Assembly: GCF_020711255.1 (NCBI RefSeq)
Contig: NZ_JAJFAW010000013.1
Span: 62,001 to 126,000, forward strand
Direction of reading: 5' to 3'
From: Hymenobacter plasmatis
Lineage (GTDB): Bacteria; Bacteroidota; Bacteroidia; Cytophagales; Hymenobacteraceae
Length of the DNA: 64,000 nt
Shown: piece by piece, positions 1-8,544 of the stretch
How positions within the stretch are numbered: position 1 is the stretch's first letter
How the letters are laid out: every line of letters starts with the position of its first letter
Made by a program: the position numbers and the translations under genes
Notes under the pieces: generated by a model
The model's input: only the letters and a program-made list of their open reading frames with translations
What the model was told of the DNA's origin: nothing
The model's database searches: none

Positions 1-482
1 TGGCCAACATGGGCTACGTGAACCAAGCCACCAACCTCGTCGACACCTACCAGAACCTGCAAAACCAGCAGCGAGTGAGCCTGGCCTTCAGCTTGCCGCT
101 GGTAGACTGGGGCCGCCAGAAGTCCATCATCAAAACCGCCGAGCTCGCCCGCGACCAGGTGCAGCACAACGTGGCCCAGGAGGAGCGCAGCTTCGAGCAA
201 ACCGTGCTCAGCCAGGCCGGCCAGCTGCCGACCCTGGGCGAGCAGCTGCGCCTCGCGGACCGGGCCGACTCGCTGGCCCAGCGCCGCTACGACATTGCCC
301 GCGCCACCTACGTGCTGGGCCGCATCAGCCTCACCGATTTAACCCTGGCTTCGGTGGCCAAGGACAGCGCCCGGCGCGGCTACATCGCGGCCCTGCGCGC
401 GGGCTGGGTGGCTTACTACCGCCTGCGGGCCCTCACCCTATATGACTTTGAGCGCCAGCAGCCGCTGGTGGCCAACCAGTAA
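1..482 (+). CDS. TolC-family outer membrane protein, C-terminal part
   Basis: The reading frame is open from the first bases of the window and ends with TAA at 480-482, so this is the last ~160 residues of a larger protein. The visible part is alpha-helical, rich in Gln, Ala and Arg, with the pattern LPLVDWGRQKS followed by a long helix and ARATYVLGRISLTDLT, typical of the second half of TolC/OEP outer membrane efflux proteins. It lies 38 bp before an ABC exporter ATPase on the same strand, so it probably supplies the outer membrane channel for that exporter. Family assignment is good; substrate is unknown. The N-terminus and signal peptide are outside the window. Confidence 0.8.
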   Translation, partial: ANMGYVNQATNLVDTYQNLQNQQRVSLAFSLPLVDWGRQKSIIKTAELARDQVQHNVAQEERSFEQTVLSQAGQLPTLGEQLRLADRADSLAQRRYDIARATYVLGRISLTDLTLASVAKDSARRGYIAALRAGWVAYYRLRALTLYDFERQQPLVANQ

Positions 483-520
483 CTTTTTTCTGCAACTTTC
501 TTCCTCTCTTTTTTACTCCC

Positions 521-1273
521 ATGGCAAACCTGCTCACTTCCTCCGCCCCCGATGCCCGCCCGCTGCCCGCCAGTAGTGGCCCGGCACCGGCCGACGCCAC
601 CCCCGTGCTGCGGCTGGTCGACGTCGAAAAAGTTTACCAGACCGACACCATCGAGACCGTGGCCCTGAACCGCGTGAACCTGGTCATCAACCGCGGCGAG
701 TTTGTGTCGGTGATGGGGCCCAGCGGCTGCGGCAAGTCCACGCTGCTCAGCCTCATGGGTTTGCTCGACGAGCCCACCAGCGGCACCATTGAAGTTGACG
801 GCCGCGCCGTGCGTTCTTATACCGACAAGGAACTGGCCGGATTGCGCAACCTGAAAATCGGCTTCGTCTTCCAGAGCTACCACCTGATAAACGACCTGGC
901 CGTGCTCGACAACGTGGAGCTGCCCCTCCTTTACCGCCCGGGCCTGAGCGGCAAGGAGCGCCGCCAGCGCGCCCTCGCGGCCCTGGATAAAGTTGGGCTG
1001 AGCGCCCGCACCACGCACTTCCCCAGCCAGCTCTCGGGAGGGCAGCGCCAGCGCGTGGCCATAGCTCGGGCCCTGGCCGGCAACCCCGAAATTATCCTGG
1101 CCGACGAACCCACCGGCAACCTGGACTCGGTGATGGGCGAGGAAATCATGGACTTGCTGCTGGGCCTGAACGAGCGCGAGGGCGTGACCATCGTGATGGT
1201 GACCCACGACGAGCGCCAGGCGATGAAGACCGAGCGGGTTATCCGGTTTTTCGACGGCAGCCAGGTGGGCTAA
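521..1273 (+). CDS. ABC transporter ATP-binding protein (MacB/LolD type)
   Basis: This is a 250-residue ATPase of the MacB/LolD class, which powers FtsX-like permeases for efflux or lipoprotein and peptide handling rather than import. Walker A GPSGCGKST lies at about residues 66-74, the signature LSGGQRQRVAIARAL near 170, and Walker B with ILADEPTGNLDS near 195, followed by the switch His in MVTHDE. A low-complexity N-terminal extension of about 28 residues precedes the domain. It is followed by two FtsX/MacB permease genes in the same direction with gaps of about 40-55 bp, so the three form one exporter. The substrate cannot be read from the sequence. Confidence 0.93.
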   Translation: MANLLTSSAPDARPLPASSGPAPADATPVLRLVDVEKVYQTDTIETVALNRVNLVINRGEFVSVMGPSGCGKSTLLSLMGLLDEPTSGTIEVDGRAVRSYTDKELAGLRNLKIGFVFQSYHLINDLAVLDNVELPLLYRPGLSGKERRQRALAALDKVGLSARTTHFPSQLSGGQRQRVAIARALAGNPEIILADEPTGNLDSVMGEEIMDLLLGLNEREGVTIVMVTHDERQAMKTERVIRFFDGSQVG

Positions 1274-1312
1274 CGCCCGCCAAAAAACCTCCCACTCTTA
1301 ACTCACACGGCC

Positions 1313-2572
1313 ATGCTGCTCAACTATCTCAAAATCGCCTGGAAGGTGCTCTTGCGGCGCAAGTTCTTTACCTTCATCTCTCTTTTCGGCATCAGTTTTA
1401 CGCTGATGATTATGCTCGTGGTGGTGGCCTTTGTCAACCACGTGGTGGGGGCCGAAGCCCCGCAGTCGCGCATCGACCGCATGCTGTTTGTTTCCTCCGT
1501 GCGGCAGCAGATGTTCGATGGCGGAAATATGAACATGCCGGCCAGTATCTTCTTCATCGACCGCTACGTGCGCACCCTGAAGACCCCGGAACTGGTAGGC
1601 CTCACGTCCATCTCGTCGAGCGCCACGTCGTTTGCCAACAACCAGAGCCTGACCCTGGACGTGCGCTACACCGACGGCAACTTCTGGAAAATAAGCGACT
1701 TTGCCTTCCTGGGCGGGCGCCCCTTCAACGACCAGGAAGTGAAAAATGCCGACCGGGTGTGCGTCATCAACGAGCACACGGCGCGGGCGTTTTTTGGGAC
1801 GGCGCAGGGCGTGGCCGGGCGCACCATCGAGGTGGGGCCGCACCGCTACCGCGTCACGGGCGTGGTGCCCGACGTGCCCATCGTGCGCGTCTTCACCAGC
1901 TCCGATATCTGGGTGCCCTACACCCTCAACCCCGCTTACTTCCGGGATAGCCGCCTGGGTGGCGAGTTTATTCCCATCATCCTGGCCCGCTCTACGGGCG
2001 AGGTGCCGGCCGTGCGCGAGGAGTTTCAGCAAGTGGTGCGCCGGATAGAAATTCCCAACCCCAAAGAAATCAAGCAGATTTTTGCGCACGCCGACTCTGC
2101 CCTGGGCAGCCTTACCCGGGAGCTGACGATGCACCAATCGGACGAGAGCGACGGCATGGGCGTCTTCCTGCTGGCGTGCGCCGTGCTGGGGCTGCTGTTT
2201 ATGCTGCTGCCCGCCCTGAACCTGGTGAACCTGAACGTGACCCGCATTCTGGAGCGCTCCAGCGAGATTGGGGTGCGCAAGGCCTTTGGGGCTTCGGGCA
2301 GCATGCTGGTGGGGCAGTTCCTGGTCGAAAACCTGGTGCTGACTTCGCTGGGCGGCCTGCTGGGCCTGGGCTTGGCGGCCGTGGCGCTGCGCTTGCTCAA
2401 CGACAGCCACCTGTTTACCTACGCTCAGTTTGGGCTCAACTGGCAGGCTTTCGGCTGGGCGCTGGGCCTGGCCGCGGTGTTCGGGCTGATGAGCGGCGTG
2501 TACCCGGCCTGGAAAATGTCGCGCCTCAACCCCGTGGATGCCCTGCGCGGCAGCGGCGGCGGCCCGCAGTAA
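1313..2572 (+). CDS. ABC transporter permease, MacB/FtsX family (first of pair)
   Basis: A 419-residue permease with one N-terminal membrane segment (about residues 18-45, FTFISLFGISFTLMIMLVVV), a large extracytoplasmic domain of the MacB periplasmic core type, and three C-terminal membrane segments from about 280 onward. The segment ILERSSEIGVRKAFGAS, before the second membrane segment, is the coupling-helix region typical of FtsX permeases. It follows the ATPase gene by 39 bp and precedes a second permease of the same family that has diverged in sequence, which suggests a heterodimeric exporter. It is predicted to sit in the inner membrane. Substrate unknown. Confidence 0.9.
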   Translation: MLLNYLKIAWKVLLRRKFFTFISLFGISFTLMIMLVVVAFVNHVVGAEAPQSRIDRMLFVSSVRQQMFDGGNMNMPASIFFIDRYVRTLKTPELVGLTSISSSATSFANNQSLTLDVRYTDGNFWKISDFAFLGGRPFNDQEVKNADRVCVINEHTARAFFGTAQGVAGRTIEVGPHRYRVTGVVPDVPIVRVFTSSDIWVPYTLNPAYFRDSRLGGEFIPIILARSTGEVPAVREEFQQVVRRIEIPNPKEIKQIFAHADSALGSLTRELTMHQSDESDGMGVFLLACAVLGLLFMLLPALNLVNLNVTRILERSSEIGVRKAFGASGSMLVGQFLVENLVLTSLGGLLGLGLAAVALRLLNDSHLFTYAQFGLNWQAFGWALGLAAVFGLMSGVYPAWKMSRLNPVDALRGSGGGPQ

Positions 2573-2626
2573 GCGCGGCCGGCCCCACGCAACTACTTCC
2601 TCTTCACGCTTTCATCTCCCACCGCC

Positions 2627-3826
2627 ATGATTCGCCACCTTTTTCGCCTTATCTGGAACCGCAAGCAGTCGAACGCGCTGCTGCTGACCGAGATATTCTT
2701 CTCCTTCGTTGTCCTGTTTGGGGTGGGCACGCTGCTGCTCAACTTCGGCCAGAATTACTTTATGCCGCCGGGCTTCCAGCACCAGAACGTGTGGCGGCTC
2801 AACATTGCGGCAGGCCAGGGCGAAATGATGCCCCGCCCCCTGCTCGACGAGGCGCTGCGTGCAGTGCGGGCCCTGCCCGGCGTACTGGACATTTCACTCG
2901 GCAGCCCCAATACCCCGTTCCGGTTCGTTACCATGAACACGGACTATAGCTACGGCAGCAAAGTGGCGAGAGGGGTGGACTTCTACGACGCCGACGACCG
3001 CTACCTCCAAACCCTGGGCCTGACTTTGCGCGAGGGCCGCTGGTTCCGGGCCAGCGACGATGCCTCCACGCGTCGGCCGGCCGTTATCAGCCAAAAAGTG
3101 CGCGAGGCCCTGTTCGGCCCCGGCCAGCCCGCGTTGGGCAAGGCGTTTCGGCCCAATTATGGCCCTGGTACCGACCGGCACGAAGAATACCAGGTAGTGG
3201 GCGTGGTGGACAACGTGCGCACGGGCGGCGACTTTACCGCCCCGGAGAAGTCGGTTTGGCTGCGGCTTGCGCCCCACGACACCACCAGCTGGGAGGGCGC
3301 ATCGGTGCTGGTGCGCGTGGCCCCCGGCCAGGGCGCGGCCCTGCAGCAGCGCATCGTGCACACCGTGGCGGGCGTCACGCGGCAGTGGAGCACGCAGGTG
3401 CGCACCCTCGAAGCCGACCGCCTCGACAAGCTGCGTGTGACGCTGGCCCCGCTGGCCGGCCTGGCCATCATCAGCACCTTCCTGATTGTGAACGTGGCCT
3501 TGGGCCTGTTCGGCATGCTGTGGTACAACATCAGCCAGCGGCGGGCCGAAATTGGGCTGCGCCGGGCCATGGGCGCCACGGGCCCAGCCATCAGCCGGCA
3601 ATTCCTGGGCGAAATGCTGGTCCTGACCACGTTGGGCGTGCTGATTGGGGTGCTGCTGGCAGCTCAATTTCCGCTGCTGGGCGCTTTCGATGTGGAGCCG
3701 CAGGTGTATCTTATGGCCATGCTGGTGGCTACGGGGCTGATTTTCTTTCTGGCGGCCGTGTGTGCCTGGCAGCCGGCTCGGCTGGCGGCGGGCATTCAGC
3801 CGGCGGCCGCGCTGCGGGAGGAATAA
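2627..3826 (+). CDS. ABC transporter permease, MacB/FtsX family (second of pair)
   Basis: A 399-residue FtsX-like permease with the same plan as the preceding gene: N-terminal membrane segment (about residues 18-40), an extracytoplasmic domain, and three C-terminal membrane segments from about 280. The motif ISQRRAEIGLRRAMGATG near residue 300 matches the family's coupling region. It closes the exporter operon. The end of the gene is followed at 3834-3852 by two facing copies of a recurrent 9-mer that can form a short hairpin. The gene for the response regulator begins 99 bp later, so co-transcription is possible but not shown. Confidence 0.9.
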   Translation: MIRHLFRLIWNRKQSNALLLTEIFFSFVVLFGVGTLLLNFGQNYFMPPGFQHQNVWRLNIAAGQGEMMPRPLLDEALRAVRALPGVLDISLGSPNTPFRFVTMNTDYSYGSKVARGVDFYDADDRYLQTLGLTLREGRWFRASDDASTRRPAVISQKVREALFGPGQPALGKAFRPNYGPGTDRHEEYQVVGVVDNVRTGGDFTAPEKSVWLRLAPHDTTSWEGASVLVRVAPGQGAALQQRIVHTVAGVTRQWSTQVRTLEADRLDKLRVTLAPLAGLAIISTFLIVNVALGLFGMLWYNISQRRAEIGLRRAMGATGPAISRQFLGEMLVLTTLGVLIGVLLAAQFPLLGAFDVEPQVYLMAMLVATGLIFFLAAVCAWQPARLAAGIQPAAALREE

Positions 3827-3833
3827 GGTATGG

Positions 3834-3852
3834 TTGGGCTGATTCAGCTCAA
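3834..3852. repeat. Facing pair of the TTGRGCTRA word after the permease stop
   Basis: TTGGGCTGA at 3834-3842 and TCAGCTCAA at 3844-3852 (the reverse complement of TTGAGCTGA) face each other across one base, 8 bp after the permease stop codon. They form a near-perfect palindrome. There is no T-run, so it is not a classical intrinsic terminator. The same word recurs through the window (see findings). Confidence 0.6.
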
Positions 3853-3925
3853 CTTTCCGGCACCGCTCAGCGGCGAGCGGTGCCGGGAGAATTTCTAATT
3901 TCGCGCCGAATATTATAGTACTGCT

Positions 3926-5326
3926 ATGTTTCTCATCGTCGACGATGACCTCGCTATCCGCACCTCGCTGAAGCTCCTGCTGAAGCAAGGCGGCTACGCG
4001 GCCGAGGCGGTAGCAACGCCCGAAGAAGCCCTGCGCGTGGTGCGCGAAACGCCTCCCCGCCTGGTGCTGATGGACATGAATTTCTCGCTCGACACCAGCG
4101 GCCACGACGGCCTCGAACTGCTGGCCCAGGTGAAGCGCATTGCCCCGCAAGTGCCGGTTATCCTCATCACGGGTTGGGGCTCCATCGGCCTGGCCGTGGC
4201 GGGCATGAAGGCCGGCGCGGCCGAGTTCGTGACCAAGCCCTGGCACAACGACGCCCTGCTGCAAACCATCCGCACGGTGCTGCGTCTGCACGAAAACCAG
4301 GGCGACCACGCCGCCACCGAGGCCGACGCACCCGCCGCCAACCGCCGCCTGCTCGACAAGCAGTACCGCTTCGGCGACATCATCGGGCAGGATGCGCAAC
4401 TGCTCCACGTGCTGCGCCAAGTAGGCCAGGTGGCGGCTACCGATGCCTCGGTGCTCATCGAAGGCGAAAGCGGCACCGGCAAAGAGCTGATTGCCGAGGC
4501 CATTCACCGCAATAGCGAGCGGCGCAGCGGTCCCTTCGTAAAAGTGAACCTGGGCGGTATTTCGGCCTCGTTGTTTGAAAGCGAGATGTTCGGCCACCGC
4601 CGCGGCGCCTTCACCGACGCCAAAGCCGACCGCCTGGGCCGTTTCGAGATGGCCAACGGCGGCACCATTTTCCTCGACGAAATCGGGGAACTGGAAATGG
4701 CCAGCCAGGTGAAGCTGCTGCGCGTGCTGCAAGACCGCACCTACGAAGTGCTCGGCGACAGCAAGCCCCGCCGCCTCGACATCCGCGTCATCGCCGCCAC
4801 CAACCGCAACCTGGCCGAGATGGTGCAGCAGGGCCGCTTCCGCGAAGACTTATTCTATCGCATCAACCTGATTACCGTGCGCCTGCCCGCCCTGCGCGAG
4901 CGCGCCCAGGACATTCCCCTGCTCACCCAGCACTTCGTCGACCAGTTGCGCGCCACCTACCACCGGCCCGCGCTCAAGGTGGGCGCCCGCGCCCTGCACT
5001 GGCTGCGCGAGCAACCCCTGCCCGGCAACATCCGCGAGCTCAAGAACCTGGTGGAGCGTGCCGTGCTCGTGAGCGGCAAAGACGAGCTGGGCCCCGAAGA
5101 CTTCCAGGCCAATGCCCAGCGCCTCCCTGTGCGGCCCCCCGCCGCCGGCGAGCTGCCCACCCCCGGCACCATGACGCTCGACGAGCTGGAAGCCCAGATG
5201 ATTCGGCAGGCACTCACGCACTACGAGGGTAATATCAGCCGCGTAGCGAAGGCCTTGGGCTTGAGCCGCGGGGCGCTATATAGAAGGCTCGAGAAGCACG
5301 CCATTCCTTATGATACAGTGGAGTAG
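3926..5326 (+). CDS. Sigma-54-dependent response regulator (NtrC family)
   Basis: A 466-residue regulator with three domains. A receiver domain spans about residues 1-120 with the acidic pocket VDDD and the phospho-acceptor Asp at about 50 (LVLMDM). An AAA+ sigma-54 interaction domain spans about 140-380 with Walker A GESGTGKE, the loop GAFTDA, Walker B GTIFLDEIGELE, and arginine residues in FREDLFYRI. A Fis-type helix-turn-helix at the C-terminus reads NISRVAKALGLSRGALYRRL. The sigma-54 contact loop is GAFTDA rather than the textbook GAFTGA. It sits between an ABC exporter and a histidine kinase gene and probably activates the exporter genes from a sigma-54 promoter upstream of this window. 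Confidence 0.94.
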   Translation: MFLIVDDDLAIRTSLKLLLKQGGYAAEAVATPEEALRVVRETPPRLVLMDMNFSLDTSGHDGLELLAQVKRIAPQVPVILITGWGSIGLAVAGMKAGAAEFVTKPWHNDALLQTIRTVLRLHENQGDHAATEADAPAANRRLLDKQYRFGDIIGQDAQLLHVLRQVGQVAATDASVLIEGESGTGKELIAEAIHRNSERRSGPFVKVNLGGISASLFESEMFGHRRGAFTDAKADRLGRFEMANGGTIFLDEIGELEMASQVKLLRVLQDRTYEVLGDSKPRRLDIRVIAATNRNLAEMVQQGRFREDLFYRINLITVRLPALRERAQDIPLLTQHFVDQLRATYHRPALKVGARALHWLREQPLPGNIRELKNLVERAVLVSGKDELGPEDFQANAQRLPVRPPAAGELPTPGTMTLDELEAQMIRQALTHYEGNISRVAKALGLSRGALYRRLEKHAIPYDTVE

Positions 5327-5386
5327 AGCCTGTTTTTCAATAGTAAATCGTCTGTCAGACAGCGCGTAGTAGCTCCCCCGCGTCGT

Positions 5387-5520
5387 TTGTCATGCTGACG
5401 AAGGAAGCATCTTATCACGCCTCAACGATTCGTTCTAACCTGATAAGATGCTTCGCAAGCTCAGCATGACAGCCGATACAACGAAGCAGTAAAGATGCTT
5501 CGCTGCGCTCTGCATGACCG
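5387..5520. repeat. GTCATGC palindromic element, copy 1 (with extra half-unit)
   Basis: TTTGTCATGCTGACGAAGG and onward (5387-5416) pairs with the inverted arm at 5441-5471 that ends CAGCATGACA. A third, partial unit (AAGATGCTTCGCTGCGCTC, ending GCATGACC) follows at 5492-5519. The central segment, CTCAACGATTCG then CTAACCTGATAAG, is almost the same in the copy at 8388-8472, so the whole element and not only its ends is repeated. It fills most of the spacer between the regulator and kinase genes. No coding potential is seen. Confidence 0.85.
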
Positions 5521-5549
5521 GTTATCCAGCAAAGCGCATTTACTTATCC

Positions 5550-6857
5550 ATGACGCTCCGCACCAAATTCCTTCTGTTCGTCGTCATTATCCACGCAGTA
5601 CTTATTGCGCTGGCGGCGCAGCTGCGCACCACCAACCCGGTGCTGTTTCTAGCCTCTGAGGCGCTGCTGCTGGTGAGCATCTACCTGACTGTGCAGCTGT
5701 ACCAGGGTTTTGTGCGGCCGTTCCAGCTGATTGCGGCGGGCACCACAGCCATTCAGGCCAAGGACTTCTCGATGAAGTTTGTGCCGGTGGGCCAGCAGGA
5801 GATGGACCAGCTCATCAACGTCTACAACCAGATGATTGACGCGCTCCGGCACGAGCGGGTGAGCCAGCACGAAAAAAGCTTCCTGCTCGAACGCCTCATC
5901 CAGGCCTCACCGGCCGGCATTCTGCTCCTGGATTTCGACGGCCGCATCGAGGAAGTGAATGCAGCGGCCGAACGGTTCCTGGGCCAATCGGCGGCCGCGC
6001 TGCACGGCCAGCTACCGGCCGATTTGCCCGGGCCCTGGGGCACAGCCCTGGCGGCGCTTGCCGAAAACCAGCCGCAATCTTTGCGCTTGTCGGGCCTGCA
6101 AACCTACCGGGCCCACGCGGCCCACTTTCTGGACCGGGGCTTCACGCGCCGCTTTATTGTGCTGGAGGAGCTGACCCAGGAGCTCATTCAGCAGGAAAAG
6201 CAAGCCTATGGTAAGCTGATTCGAATGATGTCGCACGAAATAAACAATTCCATCGGCGCCATCAACTCCATTCTGCACAGCTTCTACCACTACGCGCCCC
6301 AGCTCAGCCCCGACGACCGGCCCGACTATACCCAGGCCCTTGACGTCAGCATTGCCCGCAACACCCAGCTAGCCAACTTCATCGCCAACTTCGCCCGCCT
6401 CGTCCGGCTGCCGCCGCCCACGCCCCAGCCCACCGACCTGCACGCGCTGCTGCGCAGCATCTGCCGGCTGCTGCAGCCCCAGAGCGAGGAGCGCCACATC
6501 AAGTGGCACATGGAATTCCCCACCGCTCCGCTGTTCCTGAGCCTCGACGCCCAGCAAATGGAGCAGGCTCTGCTCAACATTGCCAAAAACGCCCTCGAAG
6601 CCATCGGGCGTGACGGCAACATCTGGGTGCGCACCACCGCGCAGCCGCCCACGGTGGTCATCGAGAACGACGGCCCCCCGCTAACCCCCGAAGTAAGCCA
6701 GCGCCTGTTTACTCCCTTCTTCAGCACTAAGCGCGATGGCCAGGGAATTGGACTGACGCTGATACGCGACATCCTGCTAGCTCACGGCTTCACGTTTCAG
6801 CTGCAAACCGAGGCCGAAGGACGCACCGCGTTCCGTATCAATCTGCTTCAAGCGTAA
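5550..6857 (+). CDS. Sensor histidine kinase partner of the sigma-54 regulator
   Basis: A membrane histidine kinase of about 435 residues. Two N-terminal membrane segments (TKFLLFVVIIHAVLIAL and LFLASEALLLVSIYL) are followed by a HAMP-like segment, a PAS-like segment (LIQASPAGILLLDFDGRIEE), the phospho-acceptor box MSHEINNSIG with His at about 229, the N-box LLNIAKNALEAI, and the G-box GQGIGLTLIRDIL. An ATG at 5514 would give a longer protein, but that stretch still overlaps the end of the dispersed GTCATGC repeat, so I place the start at 5550 (MTLRTKF). It most likely phosphorylates the adjacent NtrC-type regulator. The short periplasmic part gives no clue to its signal. Confidence 0.9.
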   Translation: MTLRTKFLLFVVIIHAVLIALAAQLRTTNPVLFLASEALLLVSIYLTVQLYQGFVRPFQLIAAGTTAIQAKDFSMKFVPVGQQEMDQLINVYNQMIDALRHERVSQHEKSFLLERLIQASPAGILLLDFDGRIEEVNAAAERFLGQSAAALHGQLPADLPGPWGTALAALAENQPQSLRLSGLQTYRAHAAHFLDRGFTRRFIVLEELTQELIQQEKQAYGKLIRMMSHEINNSIGAINSILHSFYHYAPQLSPDDRPDYTQALDVSIARNTQLANFIANFARLVRLPPPTPQPTDLHALLRSICRLLQPQSEERHIKWHMEFPTAPLFLSLDAQQMEQALLNIAKNALEAIGRDGNIWVRTTAQPPTVVIENDGPPLTPEVSQRLFTPFFSTKRDGQGIGLTLIRDILLAHGFTFQLQTEAEGRTAFRINLLQA

Positions 6858-6981
6858 AATTCGATTTTGTTGATATTGGCTTTCTAAATGAAGGTGTAGT
6901 TGCTCGATAATAGGGATAATTTTCGATGATGGCTTGCAAAGCGATAGGGTAAGAAATAAAAGTGTGTAATTTAGGGTCTGG

Positions 6982-8340
6982 ATGACCTATAAAATTACAC
7001 CTGCTATGACCCGTAAACAATACTTGGCCTCGGCCTGCTTGGGCCTGCTCCTTACGCTTGCCCTGGTGGCCGCTTTGCTTCCCCAGGACCACCCGGATGC
7101 TAAACCCAATGTGTTTGTAGCCGCCGACCTGGCGTGGATGCTCACAGCCTCGGGCCTGGTGTTGTTTATGGTGCCGGGCCTGGCGTTCTTCTACGGTGGC
7201 ATGGTGAGCAAGCGCAGTGTCATCTCCACCATGTTCCAAAGCTTTATTGCGCTGGGAGTCATATCGGTGCTGTGGTACGTGGTGGGCTTTTCGCTGGCGT
7301 TTGGCGACAGCATCGGCGGCGTTATCGGCAACCCGATGACGTTTCTGCTCTTTAACCACGTGGGCACGGCTCCGCACCCGCGCCTGGCGCCCAACCTGCC
7401 GCTGGTGCTTTATGCGGCTTTTCAGCTCAAGTTTGCCATCATCACGCCGGCGCTTATCAGCGGCGCTTTTGCCGAGCGGATTCGTTTTTGGGGCTACCTG
7501 CTGTTTATGTGCTTGTTCAGCCTGCTCATCTACTGCCCACTGGCCCACTGGACCTGGCACCCCGATGGCTTCCTGTTTAAGTGGGGCGTGCTGGACTTCG
7601 CGGGCGGCACGGTAGTGCACATTTCGGCGGGCTTCGCGGCCCTGGCCGGCGCTCTGGCCCTGGGCCGGCGCGAGACGCACAAGGCCGGCCATCAGCACGT
7701 GCCGGTCAACATTCCCTTTATCCTGCTGGGTACGGGCCTACTGTGGTTTGGCTGGTTTGGTTTTAATGCCGGTTCGGCACTGGCCGCCAATACGGTAGCA
7801 GTGCAGGCCTTCTTTACCACGCACCTGGCCTCGGCGGCGGCCATGCTGACCTGGATGCTGATTGAGGCCGTGCGGGGGCAGCGCCCCTCGGCGGCTGGTG
7901 CGGCCATTGGTGCGGTGGTGGGCCTGGTGGCCATCACTCCCGCGGCGGGCTACGTGAGCTACGGCCCAGCGCTGTTCATCGGCGCGAGCGCCGCGGCTAT
8001 CAGCGCCTGGGCTGTGCACATGAAAAACCGCACCACCCTCGACGATACCCTCGACGTATTTCCCTGCCATGGCGTCGGCGGCATCGTGGGCATGATAATG
8101 ACGGCCGTTTTCGCCAAGGAAGGCGGCCTGATTACCGGCCCAACCACGCTGCTCCTGCATCATATTGGCGCCTTGATTTTCATCTCTGCCTTCACTTTCG
8201 GCGGCTCGTTCCTGCTCTACAAGCTCACCAATCTGCTGATTCCAATTCGGGTGAATGCCCGCCACGAAGCCGATGGCCTCGATGTGAGCCAGCACGGCGA
8301 AACAGTTTTCAGCGAGCCGGTAATGGCCATGGCCAGCTAA
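6982..8340 (+). CDS. amt: Ammonium transporter (Amt/MEP/Rh family)
   Basis: A 452-residue ammonium channel with about eleven membrane segments after an N-terminal signal-like helix. Family landmarks are visible: VPGLAFFYGGMVSKRSV near the start, AFAERIRFWGYL, the central DFAGGTVVHISAG, and the twin pore-His region with TLDVFPCHGVGGIVGM near the end. It imports ammonium across the inner membrane. A start at 7006 (MTRKQYLAS) is also possible; the 6982 start has GGGTCTGG just upstream. No glnK gene follows, unlike many amt loci. The stop is followed directly by a copy of the word TTGGGCTGA and then by a GTCATGC repeat. Confidence 0.93.
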   Translation: MTYKITPAMTRKQYLASACLGLLLTLALVAALLPQDHPDAKPNVFVAADLAWMLTASGLVLFMVPGLAFFYGGMVSKRSVISTMFQSFIALGVISVLWYVVGFSLAFGDSIGGVIGNPMTFLLFNHVGTAPHPRLAPNLPLVLYAAFQLKFAIITPALISGAFAERIRFWGYLLFMCLFSLLIYCPLAHWTWHPDGFLFKWGVLDFAGGTVVHISAGFAALAGALALGRRETHKAGHQHVPVNIPFILLGTGLLWFGWFGFNAGSALAANTVAVQAFFTTHLASAAAMLTWMLIEAVRGQRPSAAGAAIGAVVGLVAITPAAGYVSYGPALFIGASAAAISAWAVHMKNRTTLDDTLDVFPCHGVGGIVGMIMTAVFAKEGGLITGPTTLLLHHIGALIFISAFTFGGSFLLYKLTNLLIPIRVNARHEADGLDVSQHGETVFSEPVMAMAS

Positions 8341-8387
8341 GCCATTGGGCTGAAGCTGTTATACCGGTAGTGATGCTTCGCTTCGCT

Positions 8388-8509
8388 TGTCATGCAGAGC
8401 GCAGCGAAGCATCTTCTCACGGTTCAACGACTCGCGCTAACCTGATAAGGTGCTTCCTTCGTCAGCATGACAAATGGTGTGGTAGAGAGGCTTCGCTGCG
8501 CTCGGCATG
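8388..8509. repeat. GTCATGC palindromic element, copy 2
   Basis: TTGTCATGCAGAGCGCAGCG (from 8388) pairs with an inverted arm ending GTCAGCATGACAA at 8472. A further half-unit CTTCGCTGCGCTCGGCATGA follows at 8490-8509. The loop sequence GGTTCAACGACTCGCGCTAA then CCTGATAAGG matches copy 1 at 5387-5471. It lies between the ends of two convergent genes (amt and the methylase). Confidence 0.85.
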
Positions 8510-8544
8510 ACGGTCTTGTTACTCAGCGCGCCTAAGGCAAAGCG

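Noticed and set aside
1298..2410. 370-residue minus-strand frame
   Set aside because: It is antisense to the first permease, which has clear family motifs. There is no recognisable motif in the minus frame.
2894..4732. 612-residue open frame on the minus strand
   Set aside because: It overlaps the second permease and most of the response regulator in antisense. Its composition (His, Gln, Ala, Gly rich) is that expected from the complement of GC-rich coding DNA.
6901..6981. Possible sigma-54 promoter before amt
   Set aside because: TGGCTTGCAAAG near 6930 resembles part of the TGGCAC-N5-TTGC consensus, but the spacing is wrong.
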